33,421 nucleotides of DNA. Origin: Bordetella hinzii LMG 13501. Lineage in GTDB: Bacteria > Pseudomonadota > Gammaproteobacteria > Burkholderiales > Burkholderiaceae_B. Numbering within the stretch: position 1 is the stretch's first letter; every line of letters begins with the position of its first letter. The notes below the pieces were generated by a model. That model saw nothing but the letters and a program-made list of their open reading frames with translations. It searched no databases and was not told where the DNA came from. The stretch spans positions 1-33,421 of the forward strand of contig NZ_LRUJ01000046.1 in the NCBI RefSeq assembly GCF_001548475.1, read 5' to 3'. The position numbers were made by a program, and so were the translations under genes. Positions 6,235 through 12,934 of this stretch are shown here, one piece after another.

Positions 6235-7656
6235 ATGGACGTGCAGCAGCTGCGGCCCAGCCGCGAGCAAGACGCCCCCATTTATCTGCAACTGTATGGG
6301 CGCTTTCGCGAAGCCATCGCGGCCGGCAAGCTGCGGCCCGGCGACCGTGTGCCCTCGGTGCGCAGCCTGGCCAGCGAGCTCAACCTGGCCCGCGGCACCG
6401 TCGAGCTGGCCTATCAATTGCTGTCCAGCGAGGGGTATTTCCTGGCGCGGGGGCCAGCCGGCACGGTGGTCTCTCCCCAGCTGGCCGCGCTCGAACCCGC
6501 CGGGCCGCCACCCGTCCCGCCCCCGGGCGCGGGACAGCCCCCGGCCGATACCGCCATGCACCCTTGGCCTTTTCAGCTTGGATTGCCAGCGCTGGACGCC
6601 TTTCCGCGCAAGACCTGGGCGCGCCTGGCCGCCCAGGCCGCGCGCGACACCAGCATCGAAGCCTTGAACTACCCGGACCCCGTCGGCCACGAGCCCCTGC
6701 GCCGCGCCATCTCCGCCTATCTGGGTATCTCGCGCGGGATCGCCTGCAGCCACGAACAAGTCTTCGTCACCCAGGGATACCGGGGCGCGCTGGAGCTGGC
6801 CTGCCGCGCCGTCCTGCGGCGCGGCGACCTGGGCTGGCACGAAGAACCCGGCTATCGCTTTGCCCGCGCCTATCTGGAGCGCGCCGGCATGCGGCTCGCC
6901 CCCGTGCCCGTCGATGAGCAGGGCCTGTCCGTCGCCCAGGGCCGGCGGATCGCCGAGGCCGCGCGTTTCGCGGTCGTCACCCCCACGCACCAGAGCCCGC
7001 TGGGCGTGGCGCTGGCGCTGCCGCGCCGCCTGGCCCTCCTGGAATGGGCCGGCGAGCGCCAGGCCTGGATCATCGAAGACGATTACGACAGCGAATTCCG
7101 CTATCACGGCCGCCCCCTGCCCGCCTTGAAGAGCCTGGACCGAGGCGGGCGCGTCCTCTATACCGGCACCTTCAGCAAAGTGCTGTTCCCCGGCCTGCGC
7201 CTGGCCTACCTGGTCGTGCCGCTGACGCAGGTCGAGCGCTTTCGCGCCGCGGCCGCGCATTTGCCCGGGCCCGCCCTGGCCCCTCAGGCGGCGGTCGCCC
7301 GCTTCATGGAGCAAGGCCACTTCGCCCGGCATCTGCGCAAGATGCGCGCCCTGTACGCCACGCGGCGCGCCTATCTGGCCCAGGCCTTGCAGCAGGCCCT
7401 GGCGCGGGACCTGGAAGTGCAGACCCAGGCCGGCGGCATCCATATCCTGGCCCGCCTCAGGCAGGCGAGCCCGTCCGATGCCGCGCTGGCCGCCCGCGCC
7501 AGGTCCGCGGGGCTGGCCGTCCAGCCATTGAGCCAATGGCATATGGGCCAGCCCGCCGCCAGCGGGCTGCTGCTGGGCTTCACCAATATCGCCTCGCCCG
7601 GGATGGCCGCCGCCCTGGTTGACAGGCTGGCCCGCGCCCTCGGCGGCAGGCCGTAA
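6235..7656 (+). CDS. MocR/PdxR family regulator (GntR HTH fused to aminotransferase fold)
   Basis: A 473-residue chimeric regulator. The N-terminal GntR winged helix (about 15-80) carries IYLQLYGRFREAIAAGKLRPG and RVPSVRSLASELNLARGTV. After a Pro-rich linker, a fold-type I aminotransferase domain contains NYPDPVGHEPLRRAISAYLG, VTPTHQSPLG, IIEDDYDSEFRY and the PLP-lysine region YTGTFSKVLFPGLRLAYLV. These regulators bind PLP and often control divergent genes. ATG 6235 is preferred, with AGGAC seven bases upstream; a TTG at 6217 in the same frame lacks a site. The divergent GNAT-azoreductase-AhpD operon is its likely target; nothing here points specifically to vitamin B6 metabolism. Confidence 0.9.
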   Translation: MDVQQLRPSREQDAPIYLQLYGRFREAIAAGKLRPGDRVPSVRSLASELNLARGTVELAYQLLSSEGYFLARGPAGTVVSPQLAALEPAGPPPVPPPGAGQPPADTAMHPWPFQLGLPALDAFPRKTWARLAAQAARDTSIEALNYPDPVGHEPLRRAISAYLGISRGIACSHEQVFVTQGYRGALELACRAVLRRGDLGWHEEPGYRFARAYLERAGMRLAPVPVDEQGLSVAQGRRIAEAARFAVVTPTHQSPLGVALALPRRLALLEWAGERQAWIIEDDYDSEFRYHGRPLPALKSLDRGGRVLYTGTFSKVLFPGLRLAYLVVPLTQVERFRAAAAHLPGPALAPQAAVARFMEQGHFARHLRKMRALYATRRAYLAQALQQALARDLEVQTQAGGIHILARLRQASPSDAALAARARSAGLAVQPLSQWHMGQPAASGLLLGFTNIASPGMAAALVDRLARALGGRP

Positions 7657-7680
7657 TCGATCGTCACGATTGAATCGTTT

Positions 7681-7712
7681 CCGAGTGGTTTCAGGGGGAA
7701 ACGCCCCCTCGG
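7681..7712. other. two-tier inverted repeat upstream of the WxxGxW gene
   Basis: An outer pair CCGAG (7681-7685) / CTCGG (7708-7712) encloses GTTTC (7688-7692) / GAAAC (7698-7702). It sits 24 bases after the MocR-family stop and about 70 bases before the next start. No T-run follows, so it is at best a weak terminator or a leader structure. Confidence 0.3.
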
Positions 7713-7783
7713 ACTTGTGGCCTAATCCTCAGCAGCCAAGAAAAGCGCGCCCTCACCCGCGCATGGCTGCACTGGAGCTTCGC

Positions 7784-9154
7784 ATGATCCCGCGCCCCCG
7801 CCACTACTCCTGTCTGTTGAGCCTGGCCCTGCTGGCCGCCACCCTGCCCGCGCATGCCCAGGTAAGCTACGACCCGCCTGATGCGGCCGGCGCGGCGCCC
7901 ACGGATGCCGATCCCGCCTCGGCCAATATGGCCGCCGTCGCCGTCAGCAACCAGCCGCCGCCGCCGCTGCCCGTCTATCAGCAGCCGCCCGTGCCCGGCG
8001 ACGGCTATATCTGGGTGCCCGGCTATTGGGCGCGCAACGCCTATGGCTTTTACTGGGTGCCGGGCGCCTGGGTCATCGCCCCCTATGTCGGCGCGCTCTG
8101 GACTCCGGGCTACTGGTCCTTCGACCTGGGCGTCTATCGCTGGCATGCCGGCTATTGGGGCCCTCACGTCGGGTTTTATGGCGGTATCAACTACGGCTTC
8201 GGCTATATCGGCATCGGCTATGTGGGTGGCTACTGGCGCGACCGCGCGTTCTATTACAACCGCGCGATCACCAATGTGAACGTCACGCGCGTGACCAATG
8301 TCTACGTGCACAACGTCACGGTCAACAATATCGACCGCCGCCGCATCAGCTATAACGGCGGCCCCGGCGGCCTGGACCGCCGTCCCACCCCGCAAGAGGA
8401 GGCCGCGCGCAACGACCGCCGCACACCGCCCACCCGCGACCAGCTCGATCATGCGCGCTGGGCCGGCAACAATCGCGCCCAATGGGCCGGGCGCGGCGAC
8501 GGCCCGCGGCAGACAGTCGCCGATGCGCCCATCGGCGGCCCGCGCGCCAATATGCGCTGGAACAGCGACGACTATCGCAATCCGCGCGGGCCCGCCAATG
8601 GCGCGCCCGTCGGCAACACCGGCGGCAACCGGCCGGACGATGCCCGTGGCCAGGGCAACCGCCCGTCCGCCGCGCGTCCCGATGGGGCGCGTCCCGACAG
8701 CCGCCCCGGCGCCATGCCGGGCGGGCGCCCCGACGCCGGCAACCGGCCGTCCCCAGGCGCCTATCCCCAAGCCGGCCCGGGCAGCGTCCAAGCCGGCCGT
8801 CCGGACAACGCCAGCCGGCCGCAACAGGCCAATCGCCCGGACAACCCCAGCCGGCCCCAGCAGGCCAATCGCCCGGACAACCCCAGCCGGCCCCAGCAGG
8901 CCGGCCGTCCGGACAACCCCAGCCGGCCGCAGCAGGCCAGCCGTCCGGACAACCCCAGCCGGCCGCAGCAGGCCAGCCGTCCGGACAACCCCAGCCGGCC
9001 GCAGCAGGCCAGCCGTCCGGAGCGCATGAGCCCACCGCCGGCCAGACCGCAAGCACAGGAAACGCGCTCACCGCGCCCCGAGAGCCGGCCCGAGGGCCGC
9101 GGCCGCCCTGAAGGCGGCGGCGGCCGGGGCGGCGACCGCGGCGACCGCAACTGA
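7784..9154 (+). CDS. secreted WxxGxW-repeat protein with Arg/Pro/Asn-rich tandem-repeat tail
   Basis: A 456-residue exported protein. Residues 1-26 are a Sec signal peptide ending AHAQ. Residues about 65-150 hold YxWGxW-type repeats (WVPGYW, WVPGAW, WTPGYW, WHAGYW), rich in Trp, Tyr and Gly. Then come a NVTRVTNVYVHN segment and a very polar Arg/Pro/Gln tail. From residue 338, six copies of a 12-residue unit of the form xRPDNPSRPQQA occur, encoded by a 36-bp tandem repeat, followed by a decayed seventh. Start 7784 is chosen because the signal peptide begins there, with GGAG 8-11 bases upstream. WxxGxW proteins are cell-envelope proteins of unknown function; the basic tail could bind polyanions or peptidoglycan, which is a guess. 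Confidence 0.82.
   Translation: MIPRPRHYSCLLSLALLAATLPAHAQVSYDPPDAAGAAPTDADPASANMAAVAVSNQPPPPLPVYQQPPVPGDGYIWVPGYWARNAYGFYWVPGAWVIAPYVGALWTPGYWSFDLGVYRWHAGYWGPHVGFYGGINYGFGYIGIGYVGGYWRDRAFYYNRAITNVNVTRVTNVYVHNVTVNNIDRRRISYNGGPGGLDRRPTPQEEAARNDRRTPPTRDQLDHARWAGNNRAQWAGRGDGPRQTVADAPIGGPRANMRWNSDDYRNPRGPANGAPVGNTGGNRPDDARGQGNRPSAARPDGARPDSRPGAMPGGRPDAGNRPSPGAYPQAGPGSVQAGRPDNASRPQQANRPDNPSRPQQANRPDNPSRPQQAGRPDNPSRPQQASRPDNPSRPQQASRPDNPSRPQQASRPERMSPPPARPQAQETRSPRPESRPEGRGRPEGGGGRGGDRGDRN
8795..9010 (+). repeat. 36-bp tandem repeat, six copies, within the WxxGxW gene
   Basis: Six in-frame 36-bp units start at 8795, 8831, 8867, 8903, 8939 and 8975, with a degenerate seventh from 9011. Units encode (G/N/S)RPDN(A/P)SRPQQA. 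The first unit is the most divergent and the last units are nearly identical, consistent with recent duplication by slippage. Copy number is likely to vary between strains. Confidence 0.93.
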
Positions 9155-9199
9155 AGCCGGCTGCCGGGCCCAAGGCGCCTCACCGGCCGGACGATCCGC

Positions 9200-9598
9200 T
9201 CAGGAGCGGCCGATCAGGGCCAGGTCGTCCTGGTATTGCTTGCGGGCGTCCGCCTCACAGGACTTGCGCTCAGCCGACGGCTGGGCGCGGCAGGCTTTGC
9301 GCGCCTCGGCATAAGCCGCATCCGCTTCCTTGCGCGCCGTGCGCTTTCGTTCGGCCGGCGTGCGGTCTTCGCGCTGCCATTGGGGCGGATCCCCGGGCAG
9401 GGTCACCGGCGCCGGCGCCGGCGCGCCGCCCGGCGCGGACGGCCCGCCGTACGATGGCGTCTGGGGCGTCTGGTAGCCCGCCGGCGGCGCCTGGCGCTGG
9501 TCGGGCGTGGCCGGATAGCCAACCTGCGCCACCTGGGTCTGTGCATGGGCCGACCCAAGCGCCAGGCTGGCGCAGATCAACAACATGAAGCGATGCAT
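9200..9598 (-). CDS. small secreted protein of unknown function
   Basis: A 132-residue protein with a clear Sec signal peptide (MHRFMLLICASLALGSAHAQ, cleavage after AHA). A Pro/Gln/Gly-rich low-complexity stretch (about 25-75) is followed by a charged helical C-terminal part, AYAEARKACRAQPSAERKSC, with two Cys about 14 residues apart that could form a disulfide helical hairpin, somewhat like PsiF-repeat proteins. The start is fixed by a textbook ribosome binding site (AAGGAGG, 6 bases from ATG). It converges on the WxxGxW gene. I do not recognise a defined family. Confidence 0.75.
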   Translation of the reverse strand: MHRFMLLICASLALGSAHAQTQVAQVGYPATPDQRQAPPAGYQTPQTPSYGGPSAPGGAPAPAPVTLPGDPPQWQREDRTPAERKRTARKEADAAYAEARKACRAQPSAERKSCEADARKQYQDDLALIGRS

Positions 9599-9773
9599 GG
9601 CAGCCTCCTTGTCTTGACGTGGTCAACGCCTTGAGCGTCGATCCGGGCGCGCGGGCCGTCAAGCCCCGAAGGTAATCGAATGTGTATGCGCCCTGGCAGG
9701 CCGTCACATCTGTCTGTAAATTAGAGTCCGACCTCTGCCACACATCCTGCCGCAAGCGGCCATGGAGATCACA
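9599..9773. promoter_or_regulatory. divergent intergenic region upstream of the peroxiredoxin gene
   Basis: A 175-base gap between divergent genes for a small secreted protein and an exported peroxiredoxin. An inverted repeat TTGAC-GTG-GTCAA lies at 9614-9626, 16 bases upstream of the leftward start. A TA-rich stretch TGTAAATTAGAG near 9715 is the likely -10 zone of the rightward gene. No clear -35 is visible. Confidence 0.35.
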
Positions 9774-10328
9774 ATGAAACGACACGCCCTGATACTGGCC
9801 GCGGCCCTGGCGCTGGCCGCGCATGGCGGCACGGCGCAGGCCGTGCTGGCCCCGGGCGCCCAGGCCCCCGCCTTTACGGCGCAAGCCTCGCAAGGCGGGC
9901 AGGTCTTTGATTTCGACATGGCCCAGGCCCTCAGGAAGGGCCCTGTCGTGCTGTACTTCTACCCGGCCGCCTTTACGCAAGGCTGCACGATAGAAGCGCG
10001 CAACTTCGCCGAGGCCATCGACGAGTATCACGCGCTGGGCGCCACGGTCATCGGGGTATCGGCCGACGATATCGAAACGCTCAAGAAGTTCTCGGTCAGC
10101 GAATGCCGCGGCAAGTTCGCCGTGGCGGCCGACGCCGACGGCAAGGTCATGAAGGCCTACGATGCGGTCTCGGACAGGCGCCCCGAGTCGGCCAAGCGCA
10201 CCTCCTATGTGATCTCGCCGGCCGGCAAAGTGGTGTACGAATACACCGACCTCAGTCCCGAACACCATGTGCCCAATACCCTGAAGGCCTTGCGGGACTG
10301 GCGCGCCAGCCATCCCTCGGGAGAATAA
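9774..10328 (+). CDS. exported peroxiredoxin (AhpC/TSA, BCP-like)
   Basis: A 184-residue thiol peroxidase with an N-terminal signal peptide (MKRHALILAAALALAAHGGT, predicted cleavage after AQA), so probably periplasmic. The peroxidatic motif is complete: Pro64, Thr68 and Cys71 in YPAAFTQGC, and Arg142 in KRTSYVI. A second Cys111 (SECRGKF) is a possible resolving cysteine. ATG 9774 directly precedes the signal peptide, with GGAG 8-11 bases upstream; an in-frame ATG at 9762 is less likely. Most BCP-type enzymes are cytoplasmic, so export is notable; the reductant in the periplasm is unknown. It converges closely on the YgiW-like gene. Confidence 0.87.
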   Translation: MKRHALILAAALALAAHGGTAQAVLAPGAQAPAFTAQASQGGQVFDFDMAQALRKGPVVLYFYPAAFTQGCTIEARNFAEAIDEYHALGATVIGVSADDIETLKKFSVSECRGKFAVAADADGKVMKAYDAVSDRRPESAKRTSYVISPAGKVVYEYTDLSPEHHVPNTLKALRDWRASHPSGE

Positions 10329-10343
10329 GGCGCGCCGGAAGCG

Positions 10344-10760
10344 CTAGCGGGAGGGCGCCGCGGGCGCCTTGGCCGCCGGCCTGGACTGGGCGGGGCCGCC
10401 CTCCACCACGCGCAGCGACTTCACCTCGACCTCGGAGGTACCCATGATCTCGCGGTCGAACTCGCCGGAGATCTCTATCTGCGTCTGGTCGTTGATAGGC
10501 GTGCCGTGCGGAAACAGATGGGACTCGATATCCACGCGGACCTGGCCCGTGCCGTCGTCGAAGAGGTATTTCTCGTCATTGATCCGCCGCACCAGCCGGC
10601 CGCGCAAGACGACGTAAGCGTCGTCCGCTGCGCTGGAAAGCATTTGCCGCACGGTAAGGTTGGGGTCAAAGGCCGGCCCGACATACTGGGCCGTGGCCTG
10701 GCCGCCGGCCAGGGACAACAGGATGGCGGCGGCATTGATCAGCAGCAATCGCAAGCGCAT
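10344..10760 (-). CDS. ygiW: YgiW/YdeI-family periplasmic OB-fold stress protein
   Basis: A 138-residue exported protein: signal peptide MRLRLLLINAAAILLSLAGG ending at about ATAQ, then a BOF-type OB-fold. Diagnostic segments are LTVRQMLSSAADDAYVVLRG, RRINDEKYLFDDGTGQVRVD and EISGEFDREIMGTSEVEVKS. Family members (E. coli YgiW, YdeI; Salmonella VisP) are periplasmic and linked to peroxide, cadmium and envelope stress tolerance. The start has GGAGAG just upstream. A hairpin followed by a T-run lies 14-43 bases before the start codon and could end the upstream arsC transcript or act in the ygiW leader. The C-terminus is an Ala/Pro tail. Confidence 0.86.
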   Translation of the reverse strand: MRLRLLLINAAAILLSLAGGQATAQYVGPAFDPNLTVRQMLSSAADDAYVVLRGRLVRRINDEKYLFDDGTGQVRVDIESHLFPHGTPINDQTQIEISGEFDREIMGTSEVEVKSLRVVEGGPAQSRPAAKAPAAPSR

Positions 10761-10773
10761 GGAATCTCTCCGG

Positions 10774-10803
10774 AAAAAAAGGCGTACCAGTGTAGATACG
10801 CCT
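10774..10803 (-). terminator. Rho-independent terminator-like hairpin between arsC and ygiW
   Basis: Read on the minus strand, AGGCGTA, a 10-nt loop and TACGCCT are followed by seven T residues overlapping the stem end. It lies 44 bases past the arsC stop and ends 14 bases before the ygiW start codon, leaving room only for the ribosome binding site. It may terminate arsC transcription, attenuate ygiW, or be an operator palindrome. Confidence 0.72.
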
Positions 10804-10846
10804 CTTTTCAATGCCCGGATTGCCGGCAAAAACAGGACTCCTGCCG

Positions 10847-11206
10847 TCAGAGAATATCCTGGACCACTTCGGCGGGCCGGCACAGCCGTGCGCCTTTCTC
10901 CGTGACCACGAAGGGTCGGTTGATCAGGATGGGGTTCTCGACCATGGCGTCCAGCAGATCCTCGTCCGAGACCTGCGCATCGTCCAGTTTGAGTTCCTGG
11001 TAGAGCGGCTCCTTGCTTCGCACGGCCTCGCGCACGCTCAGACCCGATTGCTGGATCAGTCCGGCCAGGGTCTGGCGCGACGGCGGGGTCTTCAGGTATT
11101 CGATGACCGTGAGCGCATAACCGGCGTCCTGCAGCGTCTGCAGTACGGTGCGCGAGGTCCCGCAGCGCGGGTTGTGATAGATGGTGGCGGAATGCTTGGC
11201 GGACAT
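10847..11206 (-). CDS. arsC: glutaredoxin-type arsenate reductase (ArsC family)
   Basis: A 119-residue ArsC. Catalytic Cys15 lies in YHNPRCGTSR, and the three oxyanion-binding arginines are in place as Arg63, Arg97 (ILINRPFVV) and Arg110 (LCRP), each three residues later than Cys12/Arg60/Arg94/Arg107 of plasmid R773 ArsC, so the active site is complete. It would reduce arsenate to arsenite with glutathione/glutaredoxin. No arsB, arsR or arsH is adjacent; it follows the CoA-transferase gene by 50 bases on the same strand and has its own AGGAG site. In such isolated positions the physiological substrate is sometimes unclear. Confidence 0.87.
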   Translation of the reverse strand: MSAKHSATIYHNPRCGTSRTVLQTLQDAGYALTVIEYLKTPPSRQTLAGLIQQSGLSVREAVRSKEPLYQELKLDDAQVSDEDLLDAMVENPILINRPFVVTEKGARLCRPAEVVQDIL

Positions 11207-11256
11207 CTCGGGGGCTCCTGCATAGGGATGGCCCCCCTAGTCTACCCTGCCCGCTC

Positions 11257-12711
11257 TCACTGGAAGGGCCAGACTGTCGGATGGGTGCCCGGCGGCACCG
11301 AAGGCCGCGTCCAGCCGGCCGGCGTCGCCGAGAACTGCGCGGCATGGCGCACGGCGGTCAGCGAACCGAACCCGGACTGCGAGGTTTCGAGCAAGCCCTC
11401 GATCGGCGGCATGGGACAGGACAGGCCGTCGGCCACCCGGCCCAGGCCACGCAGCCACAGCGCGGTGCGGGCCAGCGACACGCGCACCTGCCAGCTGCCG
11501 CCCTCGGTCGATTGGCGCGCCAGCGCCGCCTGCGCCCCGAAAGCCATCAGAAAACCCGAGGCGTAATCGAGGATCTGTACCGGCAGCGGCTTGGGTTCGG
11601 CCTGGCCCGCGGCCTGGGCCTCGGCATGATTGAAGCCCGTGGCCGTCTGCACCAGCGAATCAAAACCGCGGCGGCCCGACCAGGGACCATGGGTGCCATA
11701 GGCCGACAAGGACACGTAGACGATGCCGGGACGGATGCGCGCGACTTCTTGCGGACCGAAACCCAGGTCTTCCATGCCGCCTGGCCGGTAACCCTGCACA
11801 AAGACATGGGCGCTGCGCAGCAGATTGCCCAGCGCGATCCGGCCGTCGGCCGTCTCCAGGTCGGCGTGCACCGAAAGCTTGCCGCGGCTGGTGTCGATGA
11901 TGTTGTCGATATTGGGCAGATGGGGCGAATTGACCAGCATGACATCGGCGCCGTAGGCCGCCAATGTGCGCCCGCCTATCGGCCCGGCGATGATGCGCGT
12001 CAGGTCCAGCACGCGGATGTCTTTCAGCGGGCGGGCGTCATGGCCGTACTTGGGCAGCGGCCGCGGGTCGGCGTCGCCGATGCGTTCGATGCTCACCAGC
12101 GGCTGGCCGGCCAGGGCGGCCGCCTGCGGGTGGGCATCCCATTCCTCGAAGCTGCGCATGGCCGCCACCACCAGGCCCGCATCGGCGGCGACCTGTTCGA
12201 ACTCCTGCGCCTTCCAGCGCTGCAGCGCCTGCGCGACCGCCTCGCGCGTGGCGCCATCGCCGGTCGGACAGCCCAGCAAGGCCAGGGCCCCATCGCGATG
12301 ATGGGCGAAGTTGGCGTGGATGCGGACCCAGCCGCCGTCCCCGCAGCGATACGTGCCCGAGATCTTGTCCCAGGGGTTGGGCGTGATGCCGTTGATCGTG
12401 AAATAGCTGCGGCACTCCTGGGCGGCGTGCAGCATGTCCACCGTCACGCGCTGGCGCGCCCTGCCGCGCAGATGCCAGAGTTCGGCGGCGGCCAGCGCGG
12501 CGGCCGCGATGCTGGTTTGCGCGGCCGTGCCAACGGCGAAGGAAGACGGCAGCACGGGCTCCACGCCACGCAGTTCGATGTGATCGAGCGATTCGTCCGG
12601 CAGGCCCGCTTCGCGCCAAATGTCCCGCAAAGCGGCGAGTGAACGGGTCTCGCGGTTGTCGAAAGCGCGGGCCCGGCTAAGGGGCGAACGCAAATCCATC
12701 AAATGTCCCAT
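11257..12711 (-). CDS. family III CoA-transferase (CaiB/BaiF), apparently permuted architecture
   Basis: A 484-residue protein with both family III signatures in unusual order. Residues about 50-225 resemble the C-terminal part of normal members (TSIAAAALAAAELWHLRGRA, YRCGDGGWVRIHANF, VVAAMRSFEEWDAHPQAAAL). Residues 229-428 then start with the usual N-terminal signature IRVLDLTRIIAGP and GADVMLV, continue to VYVSLSAYGTHGPW, and reach ILDYASGF, whose Asp382 fits the catalytic aspartate that forms the acyl/CoA anhydride. Such enzymes move CoA between carboxylic acids; the substrate is unknown. Start 12711 is chosen because a promoter lies just upstream; ATGs at 12738 and 12699 are alternatives and none has a strong ribosome binding site. 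Confidence 0.8.
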   Translation of the reverse strand: MGHLMDLRSPLSRARAFDNRETRSLAALRDIWREAGLPDESLDHIELRGVEPVLPSSFAVGTAAQTSIAAAALAAAELWHLRGRARQRVTVDMLHAAQECRSYFTINGITPNPWDKISGTYRCGDGGWVRIHANFAHHRDGALALLGCPTGDGATREAVAQALQRWKAQEFEQVAADAGLVVAAMRSFEEWDAHPQAAALAGQPLVSIERIGDADPRPLPKYGHDARPLKDIRVLDLTRIIAGPIGGRTLAAYGADVMLVNSPHLPNIDNIIDTSRGKLSVHADLETADGRIALGNLLRSAHVFVQGYRPGGMEDLGFGPQEVARIRPGIVYVSLSAYGTHGPWSGRRGFDSLVQTATGFNHAEAQAAGQAEPKPLPVQILDYASGFLMAFGAQAALARQSTEGGSWQVRVSLARTALWLRGLGRVADGLSCPMPPIEGLLETSQSGFGSLTAVRHAAQFSATPAGWTRPSVPPGTHPTVWPFQ

Positions 12712-12742
12712 GGCGCAATATCTATATTTCTTTGGCATGACG

Positions 12743-12772
12743 ATTACATGACCCCTTGCAGGGAAACGTCAA
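12743..12772 (-). promoter_or_regulatory. candidate sigma-70 promoter of the CoA-transferase gene
   Basis: On the minus strand TTGACG, an 18-base spacer and TGTAAT. Transcription would begin near 12736, about 25 bases before the chosen start and at or past the alternative ATG at 12738, which argues against that longer start. Confidence 0.5.
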
Positions 12773-12873
12773 GCGCGGCGCGCGCCGGCCTGTTTCATGG
12801 TTTGACCGTGCGGGGCCCAAATGCCGCGAAAACGCCGGGGCCTGGCACGCCTGGTCACATCTGTACCGGCCTA

Positions 12874-12903
12874 TTACACAGTGGCAAGGCGGCCCGCTAG
12901 AAT
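12874..12903 (+). promoter_or_regulatory. candidate sigma-70 promoter of phrB
   Basis: TTACAC (12874-12879), 18-base spacer, TAGAAT (12898-12903). The expected transcription start near 12910 lies after the in-frame ATG at 12902, which rules that start out if the promoter is real and supports ATG 12935. Confidence 0.5.
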
Positions 12904-12934
12904 GACGCCCCTGTCCTCTTCCCGGCCGACGACG

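Noticed and set aside
8795-9010. Tandem repeat as a possible CRISPR array
   Set aside because: Units are contiguous with no unique spacers and stay in frame with the protein.
7691-9052. 453-codon minus-strand frame opposite the WxxGxW gene
   Set aside because: Repetitive Ala/Val/Gly/Arg translation caused by the tandem repeat read backwards; the plus strand has the signal peptide and motifs.
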